This document shows, one piece after another, positions 12,988 to 20,830 of a stretch of 34,034 nucleotides of DNA (the stretch's first letter is position 1; the number at the start of each line of letters is the position of its first letter). Source of the DNA: Candidatus Gottesmanbacteria bacterium (GTDB lineage Bacteria > Patescibacteriota > Microgenomatia > UBA10105 > UBA927); contig JAHFKK010000001.1 in NCBI GenBank assembly GCA_023245335.1, positions 1,064,019-1,098,052 on the forward strand. Direction: 5' to 3'. The notes beneath the pieces were generated by a model, which worked only from the letters and a program-made list of their open reading frames with translations, was not told where the DNA came from and ran no database searches. A program made the translations under genes and the position numbers.

Positions 12988-13300
12988 TTTTTTTCAAAAA
13001 ATCCCGCCAAAAAGGAGTTTCTTCAAGAATCCCCGGTAATTCTTTAAACGCCCGGGCACGGAGTTTATAGAGCTTGTGTCTGCCATCCTGCTCTTTGGTT
13101 AACCAACCCGCTCTATACATGGCCTTGAGATGATGCATCAGAAGGTTTTCCTTAATCCGCAGGTGATGGGCAAGATCCTCCCCCCACATCGGCTCATGGG
13201 CGAGAAGATACACAATAGCGATACGATACGGATGTGCTAATCCTTTCACCATTTTTGAAAAAGGAGCCACCCGTTGCAGAAGCCGTTTGCCTGTCGTCAT
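12977..13300 (-). CDS. ArsR-family winged-helix regulator
   Basis: A 107-residue protein with a winged helix-turn-helix over most of its length: LAHPYRIAIVYLLAHEPMWG (helices 1-2), EDLAHHLRIKENLLMHHLKA then MYRAGWLTKEQDGRHKLYKL (recognition helix and wing). This is the ArsR/SmtB pattern, in which a dimer binds an operator and responds to metal or another signal. No Cys is present, so the classical arsenic/zinc CxC site is absent; another ligand or a non-sensing role is likely. -10 box TATACT (reverse of 13309-13314) ends eight nt before the ATG. It diverges from tRNA-Tyr and converges on the dehydratase-like gene. Confidence 0.85.
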   Translation of the reverse strand: MTTGKRLLQRVAPFSKMVKGLAHPYRIAIVYLLAHEPMWGEDLAHHLRIKENLLMHHLKAMYRAGWLTKEQDGRHKLYKLRARAFKELPGILEETPFWRDFLKKIKD

Positions 13301-13355
13301 ACATCTCTAGTATAAAGAGAGCACCTTCAGGTTTCCAGCATAAAGAGAAATACGA

Positions 13356-13361
13356 TATAAT
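13356..13361 (+). promoter_or_regulatory. -10 box TATAAT of tRNA-Tyr
   Basis: Perfect TATAAT 15 nt upstream of the mature tRNA 5' end. A weak -35 (TTCCAG, 13333-13338) lies 17 nt upstream. Confidence 0.55.
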
Positions 13362-13376
13362 AAGAACCGTTCAATA

Positions 13377-13461
13377 GCTGAGATGGCGGAGTGGACAATC
13401 GCAACAGTCTGTAAAACTGTCGCCCGACAGGGCTACCTAGGTTCGAATCCTAGTCTCAGCA
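13377..13461 (+). tRNA. tRNA-Tyr (anticodon GTA)
   Basis: Acceptor GCTGAGA pairs with TCTCAGC (13454-13460); anticodon stem ACAGT/ACTGT with loop CTGTAAA, anticodon GTA. A long variable arm (class II) precedes the T-arm CTAGG-TTCGAAT-CCTAG, as expected of bacterial tRNA-Tyr. Discriminator A, no encoded CCA. Confidence 0.95.
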
Positions 13462-13493
13462 CAAAAATAAGACTCCTATAGTCCAATTCCCTC

Positions 13494-13522
13494 TTGCATA
13501 CCAACGAATTTTTTATCATACT
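13494..13522 (+). promoter_or_regulatory. Promoter TTGCAT-17-CATACT
   Basis: -35 TTGCAT (13494-13499) and -10 CATACT (13517-13522) with a 17-nt spacer; the ATG at 13531 follows after eight nt. Confidence 0.55.
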
Positions 13523-13530
13523 CATTTCAT

Positions 13531-14037
13531 ATGGAAAAAGAAACATCTCCCGAAGTCATGGAATCCCCGTCCATGATGACGTATGTCATTGGGGCAGTTT
13601 TGGTCGTCGCAGTAGTTGCGGGGGCTTGGTATTTCCGCTCAAAGAGTCCGTCGACAGCATCCATGGAACCGGTCGCCCAACAGGCTCCGGTAGCCACCCC
13701 CACACCGGGTCCGATTACCGGGCTCGCCTGTGATAAGCAGTATTACAACCAAAAAGTCGGCTTCACACAATATTATCTTTCTGCAGAAGGCGGAGATCTC
13801 ACAACTGCTAAAACCGTTTCCTGCGACTTCACAGTGAAAGTAAAAGATAAAGTAGTCGCCAGCACATCGGGCGAAAGCCCATTATCGGATGCACCACAAC
13901 GCAACGGCGCGACATTCAAATGCACGACCAAGGCAGTGGAGCTTACACCAAACATACCCACCGTCGTAAATGTGGCGCTCAAAGACGATCTGGGAAAGAC
14001 GTCTACCTGTGCCGCGACATTTACTTTCCCACAGTAA
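13531..14037 (+). CDS. Membrane-anchored extracytoplasmic protein
   Basis: A 168-residue protein: short cytoplasmic start, one transmembrane helix at about residues 16-36 (MTYVIGAVLVVAVVAGAWYF), a Pro-rich linker (APVATPTPGPITG), and a beta-rich outer domain of about 100 residues with four Cys (LACDKQ, VSCDFT, FKCTTK, STCAAT) that probably form two disulfides. No family named with certainty; Ig-like folding is plausible. The 3' end overlaps the convergent hydrolase gene by 17 bp. Confidence 0.75.
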   Translation: MEKETSPEVMESPSMMTYVIGAVLVVAVVAGAWYFRSKSPSTASMEPVAQQAPVATPTPGPITGLACDKQYYNQKVGFTQYYLSAEGGDLTTAKTVSCDFTVKVKDKVVASTSGESPLSDAPQRNGATFKCTTKAVELTPNIPTVVNVALKDDLGKTSTCAATFTFPQ

Positions 14038-15013
14038 GACGGGACGCATAGAAGGCCACATCCCGCGCAATCACCGTATTCCATCCGGGCGTGAGATCAT
14101 GATTTGCACCCGGGTACGTAAAGTACCCGATAGTAATATTTTTATCCCGTAGCATCTTGACGAAGTCATCTGTCCATTTGATCGGCACCGCGTCATCAGC
14201 GGTACCCTGGTGGATTTGCAGCGGGCCTTTGATATTTTCAAGATAATTGGTCAGCGAATAAAGATCCGCATCATATATTCCTTCAAACTTCGCGAGCTCC
14301 CGACGCAATAATGTACCATGGTCGTCTGCCTCATCGGTGTAATACAGTACGGAATATGGAAACGGCTTGGACACTGGTGCCCAAAGAACTGCTGGATAGG
14401 CTTTGGGAGCTGCTTCAAGGACCGTAAGGGCAATCTGTCCCCCATTGCTGTGTCCCCACACACCCACGCGTGTACTATCCGCCGTCGGCAGCGACCCAAC
14501 TGATGCTAAAAGAGTAAGAGCCGCTGTATGCGTCTGAAATCGTTCCTCAAAAACGTCCGTGGAAGGCTTATCACTTCCGCCATATCCCAAAAAGTCGGGT
14601 GCGAGGGAGATAAAGCCGTTGGACGCGAATACCTCGGCACTATGCTCCGTTCCCTCACCGGGATAGTAGTGAGCCGGATCGACATAACCTCGAAATTGAA
14701 CAATCACCGGAAATCCGTTTTGAGGTTTTGGGGTACTTGGAATATGTGCAACCCCGGTAACCTTTTTCCCTTCAGAAATATAGTGAAACGTATAGACAGT
14801 ATAAGAAGCGGCAGTAGCGGTTACTTCGTCCAAAACAATGTAGCTTGAATCAAACGGGGTTTTTTTGAGATTCGGGATGGCATACCGATCGAGCGGTCGG
14901 GCAACCACGGTAATAATCGGCGAAACCATCGATGATTTTGACCGCGTGGCAACAAACATTGCGCTTATTCCTATAACGACGATACCTATGCCTATACCAA
15001 AGACCCACCGCAT
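14021..15013 (-). CDS. Membrane-anchored alpha/beta hydrolase (S9-like)
   Basis: A 330-residue protein with an N-terminal signal anchor (MRWVFGIGIGIVVIGISAMF) and an extracytoplasmic alpha/beta-hydrolase domain. The nucleophile elbow is GHSNGG (Ser189), the acid is Asp273 or Asp274 (HQGTADDAVP), and the base is His305 (GANHDL). The layout matches prolyl-oligopeptidase-like (S9) peptidases and acyl esterases of the dienelactone-hydrolase type; a peptidase and an esterase cannot be told apart here. Start 15013 is preferred over the upstream frame because TAGACT ends seven nt before it and the signal anchor begins there. It diverges from the PsbP-like gene at 15106. Confidence 0.85.
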   Translation of the reverse strand: MRWVFGIGIGIVVIGISAMFVATRSKSSMVSPIITVVARPLDRYAIPNLKKTPFDSSYIVLDEVTATAASYTVYTFHYISEGKKVTGVAHIPSTPKPQNGFPVIVQFRGYVDPAHYYPGEGTEHSAEVFASNGFISLAPDFLGYGGSDKPSTDVFEERFQTHTAALTLLASVGSLPTADSTRVGVWGHSNGGQIALTVLEAAPKAYPAVLWAPVSKPFPYSVLYYTDEADDHGTLLRRELAKFEGIYDADLYSLTNYLENIKGPLQIHQGTADDAVPIKWTDDFVKMLRDKNITIGYFTYPGANHDLTPGWNTVIARDVAFYASRLTVGK

Positions 15014-15105
15014 ATCCCCCAGTCTATCACGACAGGCACCGCATCGTATTGCATATGCGTGTACTACCCGGGTATGATGGATGAAGTGAGAAGTTATTTG
15101 ACCGT

Positions 15106-16113
15106 ATGACCGACACTCCCCCCACGCCACCCACGTCCTCCGGGCTTATAGTTGAACCATCGGTTCCCCCACCTAAAGACATACGACACCGCTTCACCAG
15201 CCGGGCGGTTTTTATATGGATGAGTGTCATCACCATTCTGCTCATCGCCGAGGCCGTTTTTCTATTTTATAAAAACGTACAACTCCAATCGCTGGTGACC
15301 GCACCAAAAACATATGAAGAATGTCTGAACGCGGCCGGAAGCCGGGTGCAGGAAAGTTATCCCTCGACGTGTATTACCCAAAACGGCAAAAGCTTTACCC
15401 AAGTGCTCACCGATCAGCAAAAACGCGCGCTCCAGCTGCCTGATCTCACAGCCGATTGGAAATTATACACTGATGCAAAAGCCGGATACTCGCTAAAGTA
15501 TCCTGATTCAATTTTTACCTACCGGAATCCGAAGTTGGATTTTTTCGTTTCAACCGCAGTCCCGCAAGGCGGCAATAGTCCGAAATTTTTAGGACAAAAT
15601 GACGTATGGCTGGAAACCGGTTCGTCCTCCGGAGCAAATCTCAGCTCTCTCGATGAATATCTTACCCTGCCGGGACAACCTATATATCCGGCTGATGCAA
15701 AAAAAACACCGGTCACCATGGCGGGGGTATCCGGTTATGTCGTCGACTACCGTCTTCCTATTTCTGCGGGTGATCTCGTACAGTACACAAAAACCGGGAC
15801 TATACTTCAGAATGAAAAGATATACACCGTCACATTATCATCCTGGAGCCCGGATGTATTAGAACGCAACAACGAGCTGTTTACCCAAATCCTCTCGACG
15901 TTCAAACTTCTGGATACATCTCCCACGACGGTAACCGGGATCCGTACGGATATCTGCTGCGGATGCCCCACCCGAATTCCTGCGAGCCAAATCGGTAACG
16001 ACGGGTGGGTGGTGTATGAGCAGGGCAAAAATTACCGCAGTCAACTGCCCAGTCAGTGCAAACTAGTAGACTGTGCACCGTGCCCCCCTCTCACAACCCA
16101 ACCGGGAAACTGA
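15106..16113 (+). CDS. Membrane-anchored PsbP-like surface protein
   Basis: A 335-residue protein with a Pro-rich cytoplasmic start, one transmembrane helix at about 36-55, a small Cys-containing segment (YEECLNAAGSRVQESYPSTC), then a domain with the PsbP/MOG1-like pattern (DWKLYTDAKAGYSLKYPDSI ... LFTQILSTFKLLD). The C-terminus is Cys-rich (DICCGCPTR, CKLVDCAPCPP). Such single-pass proteins are frequent in Microgenomates; their role is unknown. The same 'W..YT....GYS..YP' motif recurs at 17186 and more weakly at 23856. No clear -10 box. The following 115 nt are a dockerin remnant. Confidence 0.7.
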   Translation: MTDTPPTPPTSSGLIVEPSVPPPKDIRHRFTSRAVFIWMSVITILLIAEAVFLFYKNVQLQSLVTAPKTYEECLNAAGSRVQESYPSTCITQNGKSFTQVLTDQQKRALQLPDLTADWKLYTDAKAGYSLKYPDSIFTYRNPKLDFFVSTAVPQGGNSPKFLGQNDVWLETGSSSGANLSSLDEYLTLPGQPIYPADAKKTPVTMAGVSGYVVDYRLPISAGDLVQYTKTGTILQNEKIYTVTLSSWSPDVLERNNELFTQILSTFKLLDTSPTTVTGIRTDICCGCPTRIPASQIGNDGWVVYEQGKNYRSQLPSQCKLVDCAPCPPLTTQPGN

Positions 16114-16114
16114 C

Positions 16115-16231
16115 ATACGGGGCGGCACTCCCGAATATACGGCGTATTCAAGACGATGGTGCGTGACATACACCAATGGCAAAGTAGATATATTTGATTA
16201 CAACCAGCTTGTTGCAAATTTCGGGAAATAG
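16115..16231 (+). pseudogene. Dockerin-like C-terminal remnant
   Basis: A frame without a start ends in TNGKVDIFDYNQLVANFGK before TAG (16229-16231). This matches the second calcium-binding repeat of type I dockerins (D.NGDGKVDI.DY..L...FG), with the leading Asp positions already lost. Upstream residues (GTPEYTAYSRRW) are not recognisable. It lies in another frame than the PsbP-like gene and 21 nt before the cohesin-domain gene, so it seems to be the end of a lost cohesin partner. Confidence 0.6.
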
Positions 16232-16240
16232 CGAAATAAT
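16212..16240 (+). promoter_or_regulatory. Promoter TTGCAA-17-AATAAT
   Basis: -35 TTGCAA (16212-16217), 17-nt spacer, -10 AATAAT (16235-16240), twelve nt before ATG 16253. The -35 lies within the dockerin remnant. Confidence 0.5.
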
Positions 16241-16252
16241 TACATCCATCCT

Positions 16253-17131
16253 ATGCAACAATCTCCGGACGATACCCTTTCTGACGAAACGACAGACAAT
16301 CCGACAATTCCGGGCGTCACCACTCCCGACCCCGCAGATGCTCCGACTTTTTCGCCGTCGGGGACGAATCGGAAATTTTCGTGGAAAAAAATCACACCGA
16401 TTCTGACGATGATACTCCTCTTGGGGGGTGTCATGGTAGGCATAGCGGCCACCAAAACATCGCAGGAAAATCGGTCCAGAGCGACAGTAACCGGCTCGAC
16501 GCTAGCCATCGAACCCAGTACAAAAACTGCAACCGCCGGTACGACATTTACTCTGGGAATTACCCTAAATACCAACGACGATCAGGTATCCGCTGCCGAA
16601 CTCCATCTCGCCTATGATCCCGCGGCTATCCAGATTACCGACTTCACTGTAGGCACCATACTCCCGCTCGTTCTGGTGCCAAAAAACATCGCAAACGGCT
16701 CGGTAAGTATAACGCTGGGTGCCCAACCCACGAGCCCATTTAAAGGAGCCGGAATCGTCGGGACGATCACGGTGAAAGCACTCACCTCTACCACATCAAC
16801 CATCACCTTCACCGGAGACACCACGGTTGCCGCTTTGTATAAACCCACGAACTCACTTGTGGAAAAAACGGGAGCCACCATAACCGACGGCGGACCGACG
16901 CCTACATCGGGAGGGCTACTCTATATTATAGAAAACAGCATGTGCAAAATCGTGACGACAGTACCGACCGACAAGACAAGTTATCCGTCGCTCAGCGCCT
17001 GTGTCGGCGGGCTCAATGATCTCATGTTTCCATCTCCGACCGCTACCCCGTCCGCGACACCGAAGCCATCCAATCCTGATAAGGGAGAATTGCAACGGGA
17101 AAAACGACACGAAGCAAAACAGGGACAATAA
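16253..17131 (+). CDS. Membrane-anchored cohesin-domain protein
   Basis: A 292-residue protein: polar cytoplasmic N-terminus of about 45 residues, one transmembrane helix (about 48-66), then a cohesin-type beta-sandwich at about residues 82-210 ('STKTATAGTTFTLGITLNTN', 'VSAAELHLAYDPAAIQITDF', 'GIVGTITVKAL'). Cohesins bind dockerin modules in a calcium-dependent way and dock proteins on a surface. A PT/SP-rich linker and a charged C-terminus (KGELQREKRHEAKQGQ) follow. The neighbouring dockerin remnant suggests a former pair. No enzyme of cellulosome type is seen here, so the system may dock other surface proteins. Confidence 0.82.
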   Translation: MQQSPDDTLSDETTDNPTIPGVTTPDPADAPTFSPSGTNRKFSWKKITPILTMILLLGGVMVGIAATKTSQENRSRATVTGSTLAIEPSTKTATAGTTFTLGITLNTNDDQVSAAELHLAYDPAAIQITDFTVGTILPLVLVPKNIANGSVSITLGAQPTSPFKGAGIVGTITVKALTSTTSTITFTGDTTVAALYKPTNSLVEKTGATITDGGPTPTSGGLLYIIENSMCKIVTTVPTDKTSYPSLSACVGGLNDLMFPSPTATPSATPKPSNPDKGELQREKRHEAKQGQ

Positions 17132-17185
17132 CTTCTTCTCTCCTACTCTTGCCTTACTCTCCACGGTCTCCTATCATGGTTGGGT

Positions 17186-17815
17186 ATGCGTCCGTACAAA
17201 AAACAGCTATTCGGGATATGGCATAATCCCTTTTTTATCATTGGCGCTTCATGCGCCATTGTCTTCCTCGCAGGAGAAGTCTTCTATTCCTTTGTCGGAC
17301 GATATCAATCTCCGATTCCTCCTACTACGGCCACGCAAAACACTACCGCTGACTGGCAAACATTTACCGACGAATCCAATGGATTCTCTTTCCGGCATCC
17401 GATCGTCTACGAGGGACCGACGACGATGCGGGAAGGGATGGTGGAAGCATATGACGCCCTCTACCACCTGGTCGTTCTCATAAATATAATCACGACACCC
17501 AAAACACCTGGAGACTGGCTCCGCGACCAAAGAATCGAGGGATACACAAATAAGCCCTACACCTGTTTCTCCCAAACCGCCGTTACCGACGTACCGAGCG
17601 CCAGTTCACCAGACAAAACCATCCTTCACTTCGATGCGCCGGTTCTCTTTTTGGACAATATCGGAAGTCGAGAAAGTCAGCGGGGAAGCTGTACCAATCA
17701 CCCATTGGTGAGAATCCTTCTCATCCCGCATCATGGGAAAATAATTCGGATTATCTACACCGCCAGTAAAGAATCAGAGACAACCGTCTCAACGTTTCGG
17801 CTGCTTCAACCCTGA
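17186..17815 (+). CDS. Membrane-anchored PsbP-like protein
   Basis: A 209-residue protein with a signal anchor at about residues 14-36 (FFIIGASCAIVFLAGEVFYS) and an outer domain starting DWQTFTDESNGFSFRHP, the same motif as in the 15106 gene, and ending in an STFRLL strand. Two Cys (YTCFSQ, GSCTNH) may be bonded. ATG 17186 was chosen over TTG 17180; TATCAT (17172-17177) ends eight nt before it. The stop lies within a small hairpin (GCTTCA/TGAAGC, 17803-17818) next to the convergent gene. Confidence 0.72.
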   Translation: MRPYKKQLFGIWHNPFFIIGASCAIVFLAGEVFYSFVGRYQSPIPPTTATQNTTADWQTFTDESNGFSFRHPIVYEGPTTMREGMVEAYDALYHLVVLINIITTPKTPGDWLRDQRIEGYTNKPYTCFSQTAVTDVPSASSPDKTILHFDAPVLFLDNIGSRESQRGSCTNHPLVRILLIPHHGKIIRIIYTASKESETTVSTFRLLQP

Positions 17816-17844
17816 AGCATATCCGCGATTGAAGGCATGAGGGA

Positions 17845-19305
17845 CTACTTTTGCACCTGGCCGCTTATCGTATCGAACTGTGTCGTGACTGACGGGAACT
17901 TCGGACCGAAGTTCCGTCCGTACAGTGCGACCTTGCCATCTCCACCCAGACTGCCGTTTTCCTCAGACCCGATTTGTTTCCAATCGCTGTCACCGTCTCC
18001 TATCCGATACCATGCACTATATTTATCAGCACTGCGGTTGACTCTCAACCACACCTTCGCTGTATTCTCGGCAATGGGAACCGATGACTTTTCCAAAAGC
18101 TGACCGTTTGGCGCCCGCACGGAAAATACTACTTTAGACGCCACTTTTGCATCTTTTGTCGTCTGCCATTCTACTGTTGCTGCCTCATCATCCACATTCG
18201 TGTTTGACTGAAAAGTAATGCCTGCAGCTCCGACCCCATCTCCAGTGACCTTCGGTCTGAACACCTGTACTGCGGCGTTGAAGTTTTTGTGATTCTGTAT
18301 GACCGGATCCTTCCGGGTAACCATCACCTGTTTCAGATGATTCTTTACTGCCCCCGGGGGAACCGACAACGACAGATTCTTGGCTGAATTTTCCGCAACA
18401 GACGTTCCATTCAGCGCGTTTACTGCCCAACCTTTCGCGATCGCACCGTTGGCGAATGAATCGCTAAAATTATTTGTTGAGGGCGTGGGTGCGGCATTAT
18501 CCTGCCATCCTACCGACACGCTATCAAATCTTCCAACGACGTTTGGATTTTTATCTTTCGTACCTGCATTGTTGGTCAATAACCGGATCCTGCCGCTGTT
18601 CCCAAGCGACGCATTGCCCACTTCACCCAAGATGACATCCTGCGAGTCGCCTGACGTATCCGCGCCGACATGGTATGACCCGCGGTACATTTTATTTACA
18701 CGCACCAGACTTATCACCGCCACATTGCTATTAATTGGAACAGCTTTACTCACAAGTGATGTCCCGTCGGGCGCTTTGATGCTGAAAGCAATCTCGCTTT
18801 TGGTTTGGCCAGAATTGGAAGAAACCCGCCATACGACCGATGCGCCCTCATCGTTTAGGTTATCCGTAGAGCTAAATGCGATACCGGATTGCCCTGTTCC
18901 GTCTCCCTTCAGGATCGGTCGATAGACAACCGCTGAAGTTCTGAAGTCGATCTTGTCGTCAAACTCTTTATTAAACACTAATCTCGCGGCTTTCGTTTTT
19001 ACGTTTTGGGACGCGGCACCTGCAGTAACGTCCATACGAAGGTTATCGGTTGCCGTTTCCGCGACCTTCGCATCACCTATGATGCTCGCAGACCAGTTGC
19101 CGGTATTGATTTTGCCTTCCTTGAACGCATCACTCATATTTCTGTTTATTTGCGGCCGTGCATAGGAAGCACGCGGCTTGACGATCGTCGTCACGAGTTT
19201 GGAGAAATTACCGCTCAATACAAGCATGGAGACAAGGATTATTACGATCGTGCCAACGGAAAGTATAAGTGAGACTCCCCACCCACCTCGAAGTTTGTAT
19301 GCCAT
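17845..19305 (-). CDS. Surface protein with two tandem jelly-roll-like domains
   Basis: A 486-residue protein: a short N-terminus and one hydrophobic helix (GGWGVSLILSVGTIVIILVSM) followed by two homologous ~200-residue domains. Both contain the pattern V.RP...GDG.G..GI.F.S..N..DE.A.V.W then FS..AP.G..L....VPI..N.A and R.VN, so the protein arose by internal duplication. The fold is probably a concanavalin/LamG-like sandwich (DUF1349-like), a carbohydrate- or protein-binding type. ATG 19305 is preferred over 19338 because AAGGGA precedes it and the anchor starts there. A start 11 nt after the SD is long. Function at the surface is inferred, not shown. Confidence 0.75.
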   Translation of the reverse strand: MAYKLRGGWGVSLILSVGTIVIILVSMLVLSGNFSKLVTTIVKPRASYARPQINRNMSDAFKEGKINTGNWSASIIGDAKVAETATDNLRMDVTAGAASQNVKTKAARLVFNKEFDDKIDFRTSAVVYRPILKGDGTGQSGIAFSSTDNLNDEGASVVWRVSSNSGQTKSEIAFSIKAPDGTSLVSKAVPINSNVAVISLVRVNKMYRGSYHVGADTSGDSQDVILGEVGNASLGNSGRIRLLTNNAGTKDKNPNVVGRFDSVSVGWQDNAAPTPSTNNFSDSFANGAIAKGWAVNALNGTSVAENSAKNLSLSVPPGAVKNHLKQVMVTRKDPVIQNHKNFNAAVQVFRPKVTGDGVGAAGITFQSNTNVDDEAATVEWQTTKDAKVASKVVFSVRAPNGQLLEKSSVPIAENTAKVWLRVNRSADKYSAWYRIGDGDSDWKQIGSEENGSLGGDGKVALYGRNFGPKFPSVTTQFDTISGQVQK

Positions 19306-19367
19306 AAAAAATAAATCCCTTCTATAGAAACAGTACATGGCACGTCTGAAGCTGTCAAGAGAAGTTG

Positions 19368-19536
19368 TTACAACACATGGAGCTCTTTGCCGACTTTGGC
19401 AAAAGCTTTGAGTCCGTAGTCCACGTCTTTCTTGGTGTGTACGGCGGACGGCATGACACGAATACGCGCTTTACCCAAGGGCACCATCGGAAACTTGCCT
19501 CGCGTCGCAAGGGCGTGACTACGGGGCAGGCAATCT
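19368..19536 (-). pseudogene. C-terminal fragment of a BioF/Kbl-type aminotransferase
   Basis: One minus-strand frame reads [20 protein letters not shown] then [20 protein letters not shown] and GKELHVL before TAA (19370-19368). This is the end of an alpha-oxoamine synthase (2-amino-3-ketobutyrate CoA ligase/8-amino-7-oxononanoate synthase family), where 'GKARIRV..SA.HT..D.D' is conserved. The rest of the ~390-residue enzyme, with its PLP lysine, is absent; upstream lies tRNA-Thr. It is a remnant, not a gene. Confidence 0.7.
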
Positions 19537-19565
19537 TCCTATTCATATGTTAAAATCGTTGTATC

Positions 19566-19637
19566 GCCCGGGTAGTTCATCGGTAGAACGCGTTCTTGGT
19601 AAGAACGAAGTAGCGGGTCCAATTCCCGCCCCGGGCT
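19566..19637 (+). tRNA. tRNA-Thr (anticodon GGT)
   Basis: Acceptor GCCCGGG/CCCGGGC (19566-19572 with 19630-19636), D-arm GTTC/GAAC, anticodon stem CGTTC/GAACG with loop TTGGTAA, anticodon GGT, T-arm GCGGG-TCCAATT-CCCGC. Discriminator T as in tRNA-Thr(TGT), no encoded CCA. TAAAAT (19551-19556) may be the -10. The next gene's ATG starts at 19641, three nt after the discriminator. Confidence 0.93.
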
Positions 19638-19640
19638 CAT

Positions 19641-19898
19641 ATGTCGCGTACAAATAACAGGATAGAGTACGACTTGACTGATCACCACGACGTTAACGCT
19701 ATCGAGGGACTTGCCTGGAAATTTGAGCGAAAAATGGCAACTCTCGAGAGAATCTTCAAACGACATATAGATGAGGGCCATCGCGTACCCACTATCGCTG
19801 AAATATCCCTCTATCAACGAATTGAACGCAAGCGAGACATAGTGAAGAGACTGGCTCGCCAATCCGCCGGTCTCAATCCGTATCTCAGGGAAAAATGA
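19641..19898 (+). CDS. Small soluble protein joined to tRNA-Thr
   Basis: An 85-residue basic, helical protein (MSRTNNRIEYDLTDHHDVNA ... IFKRHIDEGHRVPTIAEISL ... RDIVKRLARQSAGLNPYL) without membrane segments. It has no SD and no promoter of its own: the ATG lies three nt after the tRNA-Thr(GGT) discriminator. Translation therefore probably depends on the tRNA-mRNA co-transcript. The same arrangement, ATG shortly after a tRNA-Thr end, occurs at 12154. No family recognised. An opposite-strand frame at 19539-19862 would run through the tRNA and is not believed. Confidence 0.65.
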   Translation: MSRTNNRIEYDLTDHHDVNAIEGLAWKFERKMATLERIFKRHIDEGHRVPTIAEISLYQRIERKRDIVKRLARQSAGLNPYLREK

Positions 19899-19912
19899 CG
19901 CTCGCCCGTCGA

Positions 19913-19942
19913 ATATATCAACATGTTAACATGTTGATATAT
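19913..19942. terminator. Perfect 30-bp palindrome, bidirectional terminator candidate
   Basis: ATATATCAACATG-TTAA-CATGTTGATATAT is a perfect palindrome between two convergent genes, seven nt before the end of the EamA gene. No strong U-tract follows, but the AT-rich outer arms can play that part. It could alternatively be a binding site for a dimeric regulator. Confidence 0.55.
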
Positions 19943-19948
19943 CCCTAC

Positions 19949-20815
19949 TCACAGAACCAGAAGTATAAGCCCCGCGATGACACCTATGACACCGATGAGC
20001 TTCCGTGTCGTCAAATCGTCATGGAAAAATAGCGCCGCACCGATGACGACCAACCCCATCGAAGACGCGTTCATTGCATTGATGTAGCCGATATTCGGCG
20101 CGGTGACAAAGCCTTCCTGCATACCGTAATTAAACCCAGCGCCCAAAACACCCACCAGCACCAAGTTAATAATTTGCGGTTTGGAGAGTTGCTTCCATCG
20201 AAGCTTCTTCCAAAACATTTCTCCTAAAATCAGTATCGTCACCATGGCCATAGAATAGATAAGCCGGGATAACACATTCACCCCCAGAACGAGCAGGTAC
20301 TTCGATGTTATCGTGAGCATACCCCAACAAAAAAATGCGCCTATGGCAAGCGGCAACCAGGATGGCCGGACAAATGTAGCACGCTTGGTACCTTTTTTAT
20401 CTATCGACATCATCGCAGAACACGCGACGATGAGGATGATCGCAACGGCCGAACGCACGGTGAGTGTTGATCCAAACAAAAAAATGGCGGCTACGGTCGT
20501 AAATACCACGTAACTTTTCGAAAGGACTAGGCTGTAACCCGGATTCGGGGCGTAGGCAATACTCATGAGAGACAGCGCGTTACCCAAATAACTGAAAAAT
20601 ATAGAAAGAATCGCAAGAATCAGCAATTGATACCAACTCACCGACAGGTTCGTATGCGTTGCCGTCGCCATGACGCTAAAAAGAATAAGCGGTATGACAA
20701 ACATCGCGAGGTTGATAAATTGCGAGGGTGTTTTGAGCGCGACACTTTTCCGTATCAGGAGATACTGCACTACCGAACAAAAAAACATGAGGAATCCGGC
20801 TACAATCCAGTTCAT
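19949..20815 (-). CDS. EamA/DMT-family transporter
   Basis: A 288-residue integral membrane protein with about ten transmembrane helices in two similar halves, typical of the drug/metabolite transporter superfamily ('GNALSLMSIAYAPNPGYSLVLSKSYVVFTTV' in the first half, 'GFVTAPNIGYINAMNASSMGLVVIGAALFFHDDLTTRKLIGVIGVIAG' in the second). The substrate cannot be told. TATAAT (reverse of 20823-20828) ends seven nt before ATG 20815. It follows a second EamA gene by 15 nt. Confidence 0.85.
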   Translation of the reverse strand: MNWIVAGFLMFFCSVVQYLLIRKSVALKTPSQFINLAMFVIPLILFSVMATATHTNLSVSWYQLLILAILSIFFSYLGNALSLMSIAYAPNPGYSLVLSKSYVVFTTVAAIFLFGSTLTVRSAVAIILIVACSAMMSIDKKGTKRATFVRPSWLPLAIGAFFCWGMLTITSKYLLVLGVNVLSRLIYSMAMVTILILGEMFWKKLRWKQLSKPQIINLVLVGVLGAGFNYGMQEGFVTAPNIGYINAMNASSMGLVVIGAALFFHDDLTTRKLIGVIGVIAGLILLVL

Positions 20816-20830
20816 AAAATAGATTATACC

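Noticed and set aside
19539-19862. Minus-strand 107-residue open frame
   Set aside because: It crosses the whole tRNA-Thr gene and is a shadow of the plus-strand 85-residue gene.
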